Source: DATHRK01 sp035513295
Lineage (GTDB): Bacteria; Gemmatimonadota; Gemmatimonadetes; Longimicrobiales; RSA9
DNA: 20,678 bases
NCBI GenBank assembly: GCA_035513295.1
Contig: DATKCH010000119.1
Location: forward strand, 1-20,678
Direction: 5' to 3'
Shown here: positions 7,154 to 14,043 of the stretch, piece by piece
How the letters are laid out: the number at the start of each line of letters is the position of its first letter
Numbering within the stretch: position 1 is the stretch's first letter
Made by a program: the position numbers and the translations under genes
Notes under the pieces: generated by a model
Database searches by the model: none
The model's input: only the letters and a program-made list of their open reading frames with translations
Told to the model about the DNA's origin: nothing

Positions 7154-7791
7154 GGAGGCGCCCCGGCTGGCGGTTCGGGCCGCTGGCGATGCTGCTGGCG
7201 CTGGCGCCGTGCGCCCCGCTTGCCGCGCAGGCCCCCGCCGACACGGCCCCGCAGGCCGCCGACACGCTCACGCCGGGCCTGGGCGGCCCCAGCCCGGGGG
7301 GAGCGCTGGCGCGCTCGATGGTCCTTCCCGGGTGGGGTCAGTTCCACGCGGGGTCCGGCGGCCGTGGCTTCGTGTACATGGCCGTGCACGGGATCAACAC
7401 GTACATGGTCGTGAAGACGTTCCGGCGCCTGGGCGACACCCGCGAGCGGAGGGACGGAGCGGTGGACGCGGCGCGCGATTCGATACAGCTCGAGGCCCTG
7501 GCCGATACGGCGCTGCAGCGAGTGCTCGAGGAAAATCCGGACACTCTGGAGATCCTCGCGGCCGCCGATCCCGAGGCCTCCCGGCTCACCCGACTCTCCT
7601 CGGCGCGCCGGCAGCAGCGCGAGGACTGGATGGTGTGGGCGGGATTCTGGATCATCGCGAGCGGCATCGACGCCTTCGTCGCCGCGCACCTCGCCGACTT
7701 CCCGGCCGAGGTGGACGTGGAGCCGGTCCGGCGGTCGGGCGAGACCCGGTTGCGGCTCGGGGTTCACGTGCCGCTGCGCAGGCGAAGATGA
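7150..7791 (+). CDS. DUF5683-like membrane protein with signal peptide
   Basis: This 213-residue protein begins at a GTG that overlaps the lipid kinase stop. Residues 1-27 form a signal peptide (basic start, Leu/Ala core, cleavage likely after LAAQA). Residues 53-66, ARSMVLPGWGQFHAG, match the conserved S-x-x-LPGWGQ segment of DUF5683 proteins, whose function is unknown. Two hydrophobic stretches at about 73-90 and 160-181 probably span or enter a membrane, separated by a charged helical region with several Leu and Glu residues (about 98-158). The tail 185-213 is polar and basic. It lies in a tight chain between a lipid kinase and murI, which fits an envelope role but does not prove one. I assign no function. 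Confidence 0.82.
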   Translation: MRRRPGWRFGPLAMLLALAPCAPLAAQAPADTAPQAADTLTPGLGGPSPGGALARSMVLPGWGQFHAGSGGRGFVYMAVHGINTYMVVKTFRRLGDTRERRDGAVDAARDSIQLEALADTALQRVLEENPDTLEILAAADPEASRLTRLSSARRQQREDWMVWAGFWIIASGIDAFVAAHLADFPAEVDVEPVRRSGETRLRLGVHVPLRRRR

Positions 7792-8615
7792 CGGAGGTGG
7801 CCAGCCGTGCGGTAGGCGTCTTCGACTCCGGGATCGGCGGTCTGACCGTCGTGCGGGAGCTCCTGCGGACGCTGCCTGGGGAAGCGATCGTCTATTTCGG
7901 CGACACCGCGCGCGTTCCTTACGGCCCCAAGTCTCCCGAGACGATCCGGCGCTACTCGCGCGAAGCCGCCGAGCTGCTGGTGGGGCGGGGCGTGAAGGCG
8001 CTCGTCGTGGCCTGCAATACGGCCACCGCCCACGCGGCGGACGCGCTCGCCGAGGACCTCGAGATCCCCGTGATCGGCGTCGTCGACCCCGGCGCTCGCG
8101 CGGCCGCCGCCGCGACCCGCACCGGCCGCGTCGGCGTGCTGGGAACCATCGGCACGGTCGCTTCGGGGGTGTACGATCGCCGGCTGCGCGAGCTGCTCCC
8201 CGACGTGCGGGTCTACGCGCAGGCCTGTCCCCTGTTCGTGCCCCTCGCCGAGGAGGGGTTCGCCGATCACGAGGCGGCGCGGCTGATCGCGGCGCACTAC
8301 CTCGGGCCGCTGCGGGATCTGGACGTGGACGTCGCTATCCTGGGGTGCACGCACTATCCGATTCTGCGCGACCTGATCCAGGAGGCGATGGGTCCGGGCG
8401 TCGCGCTCGTGGACTCGGGCGCCGAGACCGCCGCGGAGATCCAGCGCATCCTGCTCGAGCGTGGACTCGCGCGCACCGATCCCGAGCCGCCCGAGCACGA
8501 GTTCCTCGTGAGCGATTCGCCGGGCCGTTTCCGGGAGGTCGGGACGCGCTTCGTGGGTTGGCCGCTCGGCCGGGTCGTCCTGTGGGCGCCCGAAGAGGAT
8601 CCGGCGATCCGCTAG
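7788..8615 (+). CDS. murI: Glutamate racemase
   Basis: MurI converts L- to D-glutamate for peptidoglycan precursors in the cytoplasm. The 275-residue protein holds both catalytic cysteines, C76 in VVACNTATA and C187 in LGCTHYPIL. It also has the N-terminal FDSGIGGLTVVREL at 12-25 with the conserved aspartate and serine, the YFGDTARVPYGPKS segment at 36-49, and the conserved VDSGAETA near residue 210. The length is normal for the family. The ATG at 7788 overlaps the upstream stop as ATGA. Its stop lies within a GCTAGC palindrome shared with the stop of the convergent lpxH gene. Confidence 0.96.
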   Translation: MTEVASRAVGVFDSGIGGLTVVRELLRTLPGEAIVYFGDTARVPYGPKSPETIRRYSREAAELLVGRGVKALVVACNTATAHAADALAEDLEIPVIGVVDPGARAAAAATRTGRVGVLGTIGTVASGVYDRRLRELLPDVRVYAQACPLFVPLAEEGFADHEAARLIAAHYLGPLRDLDVDVAILGCTHYPILRDLIQEAMGPGVALVDSGAETAAEIQRILLERGLARTDPEPPEHEFLVSDSPGRFREVGTRFVGWPLGRVVLWAPEEDPAIR

Positions 8616-9349
8616 CGGTCGGTCCTGTCCCAGCTCCGGAGAGCGGGAACGCCCTCGTCGATCCGCACGTAACTGTCGTGGGTGATCCAGTCCCCCGCGT
8701 TCACGTACCAGCGTCCGGGCTCCACCTCCTCGAGGCGCGGGGCGTGGGCGTGTCCGCACACGACCCAGCCGAGTTCCGGGCTCCGCGCGAGCCGCTCGAC
8801 CGCCCACTCGAGCAGCGCGTCGGAACGCGCCGCGGTATAGTCCGTGTCGGGTGCGTGCCGGCGCTCGGTCTTCGACACGTAGCGTGCGAGCTTGACGCCC
8901 AGCTCGGGATGGAGCGCGCGAAACGCCCACGCCGCGGGCCGGCTCCGGATGACCGCCTTGATGGCCTTGTAGCCGAGATCGCCCGGTCCCAGGCCGTCGC
9001 CGTGCGCCACGAGCGCCGGACGCCCCGCGATCGAGAGAGTCGCCGGCCCATCGAGGACGCGCATGCCGATCTCCTCTTCCAGGAACCGACCGCCCCAGGC
9101 GTCGTGGTTGCCTCCCACGAAGGTGACTTCGACGCCCGCATCGACCACGGCCGCGAGCGCGCCGAGAACCCTGACGTACCCGCCCGGTATGACCGAACCG
9201 TACTCGAACCAGAAATCGAACAGATCGCCGTTGAGGAGCAGGGAAACTCCCTCGGCGCCCACGTGTTCAATAAATTGGAGGAAGCGTCGCTCGGTCGCGC
9301 GCGGAACGGCGCCGAGGTGGACGTCGGAAGCGATGAATTCGGCCGGCAT
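8612..9349 (-). CDS. lpxH: LpxH-type UDP-2,3-diacylglucosamine diphosphatase
   Basis: LpxH hydrolyses UDP-2,3-diacylglucosamine to lipid X at the inner-membrane face in lipid A synthesis. The 245-residue protein is a calcineurin-like metallophosphatase with D9 and H11 in SDVHLG, D42 in NGDLFDFWFEYG, N81 and H82 in GGNHD, H116 in AHGDG, and H200 and H202 in CGHAHAP. These ligands line up in order and spacing with those of E. coli LpxH (D8, H10, D41, N79, H114, H195, H197), from memory of that protein. The FDFWFEYG segment after D42 is an LpxH-like feature. The start is ATG at 9349; a much longer open frame upstream crosses the ybgC gene and is a shadow. The gene stands alone on the minus strand, convergent with murI. 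Confidence 0.88.
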   Translation of the reverse strand: MPAEFIASDVHLGAVPRATERRFLQFIEHVGAEGVSLLLNGDLFDFWFEYGSVIPGGYVRVLGALAAVVDAGVEVTFVGGNHDAWGGRFLEEEIGMRVLDGPATLSIAGRPALVAHGDGLGPGDLGYKAIKAVIRSRPAAWAFRALHPELGVKLARYVSKTERRHAPDTDYTAARSDALLEWAVERLARSPELGWVVCGHAHAPRLEEVEPGRWYVNAGDWITHDSYVRIDEGVPALRSWDRTDR

Positions 9350-9391
9350 GGGCGGCGAATGTAGGGCGCTCGAGCGCGGCCGGACAACCGC

Positions 9392-9411
9392 GGAAGCCGG
9401 CTTCCGGAAGC
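9392..9411. repeat. Two overlapping perfect palindromes upstream of lpxH and ybgC
   Basis: GGAAGCCGGCTTCC (9392-9405) and GCTTCCGGAAGC (9400-9411) are each perfect palindromes. They share GCTTCC, so the element GGAAGC appears three times in alternating orientation. They end directly before a TTGACA box. This could be an operator for a dimeric regulator or a cruciform/hairpin. The symmetry is seen directly; the function is inferred. Confidence 0.5.
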
Positions 9412-9417
9412 TTGACA
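9412..9417 (+). promoter_or_regulatory. Perfect TTGACA, candidate -35 box for the ybgC operon
   Basis: TTGACA matches the sigma-70 -35 consensus exactly and lies 169 nt before the ybgC start. The hexamer 17 nt downstream (TCTGCT, 9435-9440) is a poor -10 match, so the promoter call is tentative. A promoter here would leave a leader of about 140 nt that contains a strong hairpin. Confidence 0.35.
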
Positions 9418-9533
9418 GGGCTCCCCCTCCGGTTTCTGCTTGGAGGGCGATAACGATCTCCGGACGCCTGTCACGGATTCGGACGCCACACCGTTCTCCT
9501 AGTGGAGCGTCTCCCGGGTGCGGTGCCTGCCGA

Positions 9534-9554
9534 GCGAGCGGGAGCACCGCTCGC
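9534..9554 (+). other. Stable hairpin in the leader of the ybgC gene
   Basis: GCGAGCGG at 9534-9541 pairs perfectly with CCGCTCGC at 9547-9554 around the loop GAGCA. An outer pair GCGTC (9507-9511) with GACGC (9555-9559) could enclose it. No T-tract follows, so it is not a standard terminator. It ends about 30 nt before the GTG start and could affect translation. Confidence 0.4.
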
Positions 9555-9585
9555 GACGCCAACGTGACCGGGCGACGCTCGACTG

Positions 9586-10104
9586 GTGGATGGGGTGCGC
9601 TCCGACGTCGATTCCGCACGGCCCGTGGGGCGCGAACATACGACGCACGTGCGCGTTCGGTACGCGGAGTCCGACCAGATGGGCCTGGTCTACCACACGC
9701 ACTATCTGGTCTGGTGCGAAGTCGGCCGGACGGATCTGCTGCGGTCCCTGGGCCGCAGCTACGCGGACCTGGAGCGTGAGGGCTTGCGCCTGGCCGTGTC
9801 CGCGGTGCGTGTTCGATACGTGGCCGCGGCGCGGTATGACGATCTGGTGCGCGTAGTGACGCGGGTGGCGCGCGCGCAGTCCAGGATGGTGACGTTCGCC
9901 TACGAACTGCACGCGGAAGAGCCGGCCCGCGGCCTTCTCGCGCGCGCGGAAACCACCCTCGTGGCGCTGGACCCGGAGGGCAGGCCTTGCCGGCTCCCGC
10001 GCGACCTGCTGGAGAAACTGCGGGCGGTACGTTCGAACGGCGCCCCGTTCGACGACGCCGGCCAGCGGGGCCGGCAGCCCGGATTGGAGACGCATGAACG
10101 GTAG
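9586..10104 (+). CDS. ybgC: YbgC-type acyl-CoA thioesterase (hotdog fold)
   Basis: This 172-residue protein is a 4-hydroxybenzoyl-CoA/YbgC-type thioesterase that would hydrolyse acyl-CoA or acyl-ACP thioesters in the cytoplasm. The signature VRYAESDQMGLVYHTHYLVW at 24-43 holds the catalytic aspartate D30 and the histidine H37 at the usual spacing, followed by the conserved E45 and R48-x-x-LL. The hotdog core runs to about residue 145, and a poorly conserved polar tail follows. The GTG at 9586 was chosen; GTG at 9595 is also possible, and the first 18 residues show no conservation. In proteobacteria ybgC heads the tol-pal operon. Here its end overlaps by 11 nt a gene with a TolB-like propeller, which may echo that linkage. 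Confidence 0.88.
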   Translation: MDGVRSDVDSARPVGREHTTHVRVRYAESDQMGLVYHTHYLVWCEVGRTDLLRSLGRSYADLEREGLRLAVSAVRVRYVAAARYDDLVRVVTRVARAQSRMVTFAYELHAEEPARGLLARAETTLVALDPEGRPCRLPRDLLEKLRAVRSNGAPFDDAGQRGRQPGLETHER

Positions 10105-13100
10105 GATTCCCGTCCTCGCCGCGGCGCTCGCCGCCGCCCTTGCCCCACCGCTGAGCGCCCAGACGGTGCCCTTCGGCAAGAACAAGATCCAGTACGTCAA
10201 TTTCGATTGGCAGGTACTCGAGGGCGAGCACGTCGACGTGTACTACTATCCCGAGGAAGAGGAGATAGCGCGGCTGACGCTCGCCTACGCCGAGGAGTCC
10301 TACTCCTTTCTCGAGCGCAAATTCCAGCATCATCCCTTCCGCCGCATCCCGCTGATCGTCTACGCTTCCGACCAGCACTTCGAGCAGACCAACATCTTTC
10401 CGGGGTTCATACCGGAGGGGGTGCTCGGCTTCACCGAGTATCTGAAGCGCCGGGTGGCGCTGCCGTTCCGTGGGGATTACGACCAGTTCCGGAAGACCCT
10501 GCGACACGAGCTGGTGCACGCCTTCCAGCTCTCCAAGATCGAGGAGACCCAGCGGATGCATCCGCGGGTCCGGCGTCCCTCACCGCAGCGCGTCCACTGG
10601 TTCAGCGAAGGCCTCGGGGAATACTGGTCGGGGGAGCAGACCACGCAGGACGATCTGTTCATAAGGGACGTGGTGCTGAACGGCAGGCTGCCCACTATCG
10701 GTCAGTTCAACGCGAGCTACTCCTTCGCGTCCTACCCGCTCGGCGCGGAGTTGCACAAATACCTGTCAGAGCGGTTCGGCGAAGACTACATCGTCCGCGT
10801 CTACGAGGACTACTGGAAGTACCAGAGTTTCGACGAGGCGCTCGCGCACATCCTGGGAGTCGACCTGGAAGTCCTGAGCCGTGAGTGGAAATACGAGCTC
10901 GAACAGCGTCACTTCCCGCTCTACGCGGACCGCGCCCCACTGGAGGTGGCGGCCCGCCCCGTCATCACCGACGGCGCCAACTACATGCCGACCATCTGGG
11001 TGCCGCGCGGAGACACCATCCCCAGGCTGCTCTTCTTCTCTCCGAGGAACGGCTACACGAACCTCTACATGACGGACCTCCGACGCGGCGAGCGCGGCGT
11101 CCGAACCGTCCTGGAAGGGGAGCGGAGCGCGGAGTTCGAGCGACTGCACGAGCGCGATTCCCGGATCGACGTCAACGAGCACGGGGTCGTGGCCATGGCG
11201 GCGCGGTACCTCGAGCGGGACGCGCTCGTGCTGTACGACCTCGATGCCCGTGAAACCGTCGGACGCTACCAGTGGCCCGACCTCGTCGGGATCAACTCGC
11301 CGGCGTGGGCTCCGGACGGAGAGCGCGTCGTCTTCGAAGGGCTCAGCCCGTCCGGGTACTCCGATCTCTACGTGCTCGAATTCGAGACCCAGGAGCGCCG
11401 GGCGATCACCGACGACCGGTACATGGACGAGGACGCTGACTGGTCGCCGGACGGCCGGGAGATCGTGTTCGTGTCGGATCGCACGGCGTTCGGCAAGGAC
11501 GGCTCGCGGAACCTGTTCATCTACGACGTGGAGAGCGGCCGTACCCGATACCTCACCTACGGCCACTGGATCGACAGGGGTCCGCGCTGGTCCAACGACG
11601 GCACTCGCGTGGCGTTCTCGTCGGATCGCGGGGGGATCTTCGACCTGTATACGGTCGACCGGAACGGCAGCGGAGAACGGGTCTCGGAGATGGCGGGCGC
11701 GGCGCTGGAACCGCACTGGCTGCCGGACGATCGGGGGCTGGTCTTTTCGGGATACAGCAACGGCCGCCTGCGCATCTACGAGTACGAGCTGGCCGAGGCG
11801 TCGGAGCTGGAAGCGCCGCTGGTGGCCCTAGGGGAACCGGCCGAGGCCGACCCCGCTCCGCTCGGCTCGGAGCGACCCCTTTCTCCGATGGCGCCCCGCG
11901 GCGAGCGTCTGGACGAGCCCGACCGCCGGGACTTCGCGGACGGGGGAGCGGTCGCTGCCGACCCGCAGAGCGCGCACGATCCGGCGGCGCAACTCGGCAC
12001 CCGTGGCGGCGCTGCCTCCGGCGCGGACGGACGGCTGGCCGGAGTGGCCGCCGCGCATCCCGGTGCGGCCGACGAAACACCCGCGGACGCGGGAGGCCGC
12101 GGCGCCGATGGGGAGGATCCGACCTCTCCGGAAGCGCTTCCCGTGGGGTGGACGTGGGATGATCTGTCCGCCCCCGAGGTACGGGCCGCGGAACGCCGAC
12201 CCTACCGATCGCTGTCTGAGATCGGCCTGGACTTCGCCGGCGGGTCGGGGTTCGTGGCGCCCGGCCTGGGTTCGGCGCAGGGCGCCCAGTTCCTGATGTC
12301 GGACATGCTGGGGGATCACATCCTGTTCGGCGGCGTGTCGGCGGTCCAGGCCGATGACTTCAGCGACTTCATCGACCGCTTCAGCGGCAGCCTGCTGTAC
12401 CTGAACCTGGCGCACCGGCTCAACTTCGGCGCTGGCATCTTCCGCTTCAGCGGCCTCTTCCAGGACGTGTCGCTCAACCAGTTCGAGGAGGAGTCGTTCG
12501 GCGGCTTCTTCATCGCGGCGTATCCCTTCTCGCGCTTCTCGCGGGTGGAGCTGCAGGTCGGCATGGAGAAGAGCAGGCGACTCGACCGGGCGGACATCTT
12601 CGACCTCGGACTCACGAGGCGGAACACCCGGGAGGACATCCGCAACCTGACCCGGCGGGGCCTGCTGACGACCAACGTCCTGTCGTACGTCAAGGACAAC
12701 ACGTTGTGGCTGCCGACCGGACCGATCGACGGCGAGCGTTACGCGGTTTCGTTCGGCCTCACCTCGTGCTTCTCGTGCACGACCATCAGCGACGTCACGG
12801 AAAACGAAGTCACTCGCAGCGCGGTCGGGGAGAACTACTCGATCATCCTGGACTACCGGCGCTACATCCGCACCACCCTCCGGAGCGCGTGGGCGCTGCG
12901 GGGGTACGCATACCTGAGCGACGGGGAGATCCCCGGCCGCGCGGTCCTCGGCGGCCCGCACGCGATGCGCGGATACCCACGCTTCTCCATGGCCGGCTCG
13001 CGCGTCTGGCTCGTGAACCAGGAATGGCGCTTCCCGATCCTCGACGGCGTCGCGCTGGGCTTCCCGTTCGGGACGATCCGCCTGCCGGGCGTACAGGGCG

Positions 13101-13324
13101 GCGCATTCACGGACATCGGCCAGAGCTGGGTCGAGGGACATCGACCGGAGGGAACGTGGGGCAGCTACGGACTCGGCTTGCGTACCTCCTTCGGCGGGGC
13201 CTTCGTGCTGAGGCTGGACCTGGGCAAGCGCTTCCGGATCGGGGAGCTGCCGCCGGTCCGCTTCGACTTCGGCGAGGAGTTCGACGACAGGTTCGTGGAC
13301 TTCTTCTTCGGCTTCAACTTCTGA
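10094..13324 (+). CDS. Secreted zinc-metalloprotease / TolB-like propeller / outer-membrane barrel fusion protein
   Basis: This 1076-residue protein has an unusual three-part plan. Residues 1-22 are a signal peptide (cleavage after LSAQ or SA). Residues about 40-280 look like a gluzincin peptidase-MA domain: HELVH at 138-142 supplies two zinc ligands and the catalytic glutamate, and E172 in WFSEGLGEYW is the likely third ligand. Residues about 290-575 are a TolB/PD40 beta-propeller, with repeated W-[AS]-[PN]-DG-x-[RE]-[VI]-[VA]-F units near 405, 449 and 499 and a weaker one near 542. Residues 580-685 form an Ala/Gly/Asp/Pro-rich linker. Residues about 705-1076 are a BamA/TamA-like outer-membrane barrel, with RGY motif MRGYPRFSM at 958-966 and a terminal phenylalanine in FFFGFNF. 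The protein is predicted to sit in the outer membrane with protease and propeller attached, probably periplasmic. Substrate unknown. It overlaps ybgC by 11 nt. Confidence 0.88.
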   Translation: MNGRIPVLAAALAAALAPPLSAQTVPFGKNKIQYVNFDWQVLEGEHVDVYYYPEEEEIARLTLAYAEESYSFLERKFQHHPFRRIPLIVYASDQHFEQTNIFPGFIPEGVLGFTEYLKRRVALPFRGDYDQFRKTLRHELVHAFQLSKIEETQRMHPRVRRPSPQRVHWFSEGLGEYWSGEQTTQDDLFIRDVVLNGRLPTIGQFNASYSFASYPLGAELHKYLSERFGEDYIVRVYEDYWKYQSFDEALAHILGVDLEVLSREWKYELEQRHFPLYADRAPLEVAARPVITDGANYMPTIWVPRGDTIPRLLFFSPRNGYTNLYMTDLRRGERGVRTVLEGERSAEFERLHERDSRIDVNEHGVVAMAARYLERDALVLYDLDARETVGRYQWPDLVGINSPAWAPDGERVVFEGLSPSGYSDLYVLEFETQERRAITDDRYMDEDADWSPDGREIVFVSDRTAFGKDGSRNLFIYDVESGRTRYLTYGHWIDRGPRWSNDGTRVAFSSDRGGIFDLYTVDRNGSGERVSEMAGAALEPHWLPDDRGLVFSGYSNGRLRIYEYELAEASELEAPLVALGEPAEADPAPLGSERPLSPMAPRGERLDEPDRRDFADGGAVAADPQSAHDPAAQLGTRGGAASGADGRLAGVAAAHPGAADETPADAGGRGADGEDPTSPEALPVGWTWDDLSAPEVRAAERRPYRSLSEIGLDFAGGSGFVAPGLGSAQGAQFLMSDMLGDHILFGGVSAVQADDFSDFIDRFSGSLLYLNLAHRLNFGAGIFRFSGLFQDVSLNQFEEESFGGFFIAAYPFSRFSRVELQVGMEKSRRLDRADIFDLGLTRRNTREDIRNLTRRGLLTTNVLSYVKDNTLWLPTGPIDGERYAVSFGLTSCFSCTTISDVTENEVTRSAVGENYSIILDYRRYIRTTLRSAWALRGYAYLSDGEIPGRAVLGGPHAMRGYPRFSMAGSRVWLVNQEWRFPILDGVALGFPFGTIRLPGVQGGAFTDIGQSWVEGHRPEGTWGSYGLGLRTSFGGAFVLRLDLGKRFRIGELPPVRFDFGEEFDDRFVDFFFGFNF

Positions 13325-13351
13325 GCGAGGCCTCCCCGGCCCGCCCGCCGA

Positions 13352-13390
13352 CGGGCCCCATCGGCGCGCGCCGTGGGGCCCGTCTCTTCG
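13352..13390 (+). terminator. Candidate intrinsic terminator or regulatory hairpin
   Basis: CGGGCCCCA (13352-13360) pairs with TGGGGCCCG (13374-13382). The interior CGGCGCGCGCCG (13362-13373) is itself a perfect palindrome, so the whole folds as one long GC-rich stem with a single bulged T. It is followed by TCTCTTCG, T-rich for this genome. It starts 28 nt after the stop of the barrel fusion gene, as a terminator should. However, it also overlaps the likely signal-peptide coding region of the next gene, so attenuation is possible. Confidence 0.5.
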
Positions 13391-13395
13391 CCGGT

Positions 13396-14043
13396 GTGAT
13401 CTGTTGCGGCGTGGCGTCGGCGTGCGCCGGCGCACCCGGACCATCCGGCGATGTCGCTCCCGATGAGGGCGTGGAGGCAGTGGCGCTCGCCGCCACCGAG
13501 CTGCGCGGCGCGTATACCGCCACCTTCGACTGGTCTCTCCGTGACCGCGATGCCCGCTTCTCGGGCGAGGGAGCCGCGCGGGTCTCGGCCCCCGCGCACG
13601 CCCGCCTTGACCTGTTCGGGCCGCGCGGCGAGTTCTTCCTGGCGGCGGCGCTCGTGGGCGACGACCTTCGGATACCGCCCGGCGCGCGGTCCGCTCCGCT
13701 GCCGCCGCCCGAACTGTTCTGGGCGGTGCTCGGCGTTCTGCGCAGGCCATCGGGGGCGGCGCTGGCGGAAACCCGGTCGGAGGGCGCCGCCACGGTGGTC
13801 GGCTACGTCCGGGGAGAGGAGCGCTGGTCCTACCGGGTGGAGGGGCCGGCCGTGCGCGCCGCCGAGTGGACGGGCGGGAACGCGGGGCGGATGACCGTGG
13901 AAGTGCGGGCGGTCGACGGAGCCGGACGACCGTCCAGCGTGCGCTACCGGGACTGGCCGGCGTTCGTGGAGCTCGTTATCGATGTCACGGAACTCGTGCC
14001 CGTGGAGGGACATCCCGATGAGACCTGGGATCCGAGTCTCTGA
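13396..14043 (+). CDS. Outer-membrane lipoprotein of unknown function, LolB/DUF4292-like
   Basis: The frame is well supported, but the start is not. GTG at 13396 is the nearest canonical start and gives 215 residues with a very short, uncharged leader before the cysteine. The in-frame stretch before it (from 13321) encodes GARRGARLFAGVICCGVASAC, a convincing lipoprotein signal with a basic n-region, but offers only CTG (13321) or ATC (13360) as starts. The lipid-modified cysteine is probably the one in VASAC (codon at 13423). The mature part alternates hydrophobic and charged residues in beta-strand style (ATFDWSLRDRDARFSGEG, ARLDLFGPRGEFFLAAAL), like the half-barrel lipid-binding LolB or DUF4292 proteins. 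The gene overlaps lptE by 26 nt, which supports an outer-membrane assembly role. Function is not assigned. Confidence 0.7.
   Translation: MICCGVASACAGAPGPSGDVAPDEGVEAVALAATELRGAYTATFDWSLRDRDARFSGEGAARVSAPAHARLDLFGPRGEFFLAAALVGDDLRIPPGARSAPLPPPELFWAVLGVLRRPSGAALAETRSEGAATVVGYVRGEERWSYRVEGPAVRAAEWTGGNAGRMTVEVRAVDGAGRPSSVRYRDWPAFVELVIDVTELVPVEGHPDETWDPSL

Noticed and set aside
9350..10561. Long upstream extension of the lpxH frame
   Set aside because: The extension crosses the divergent intergenic region and is antisense to ybgC and the fusion gene. The LpxH domain is complete from the ATG at 9349.
11828..13750. Minus-strand open frame of 640 codons
   Set aside because: It lies antisense to the barrel fusion gene, is dominated by Arg/Ala/Glu/Pro without any motif, and is a shadow created by high GC codon bias.
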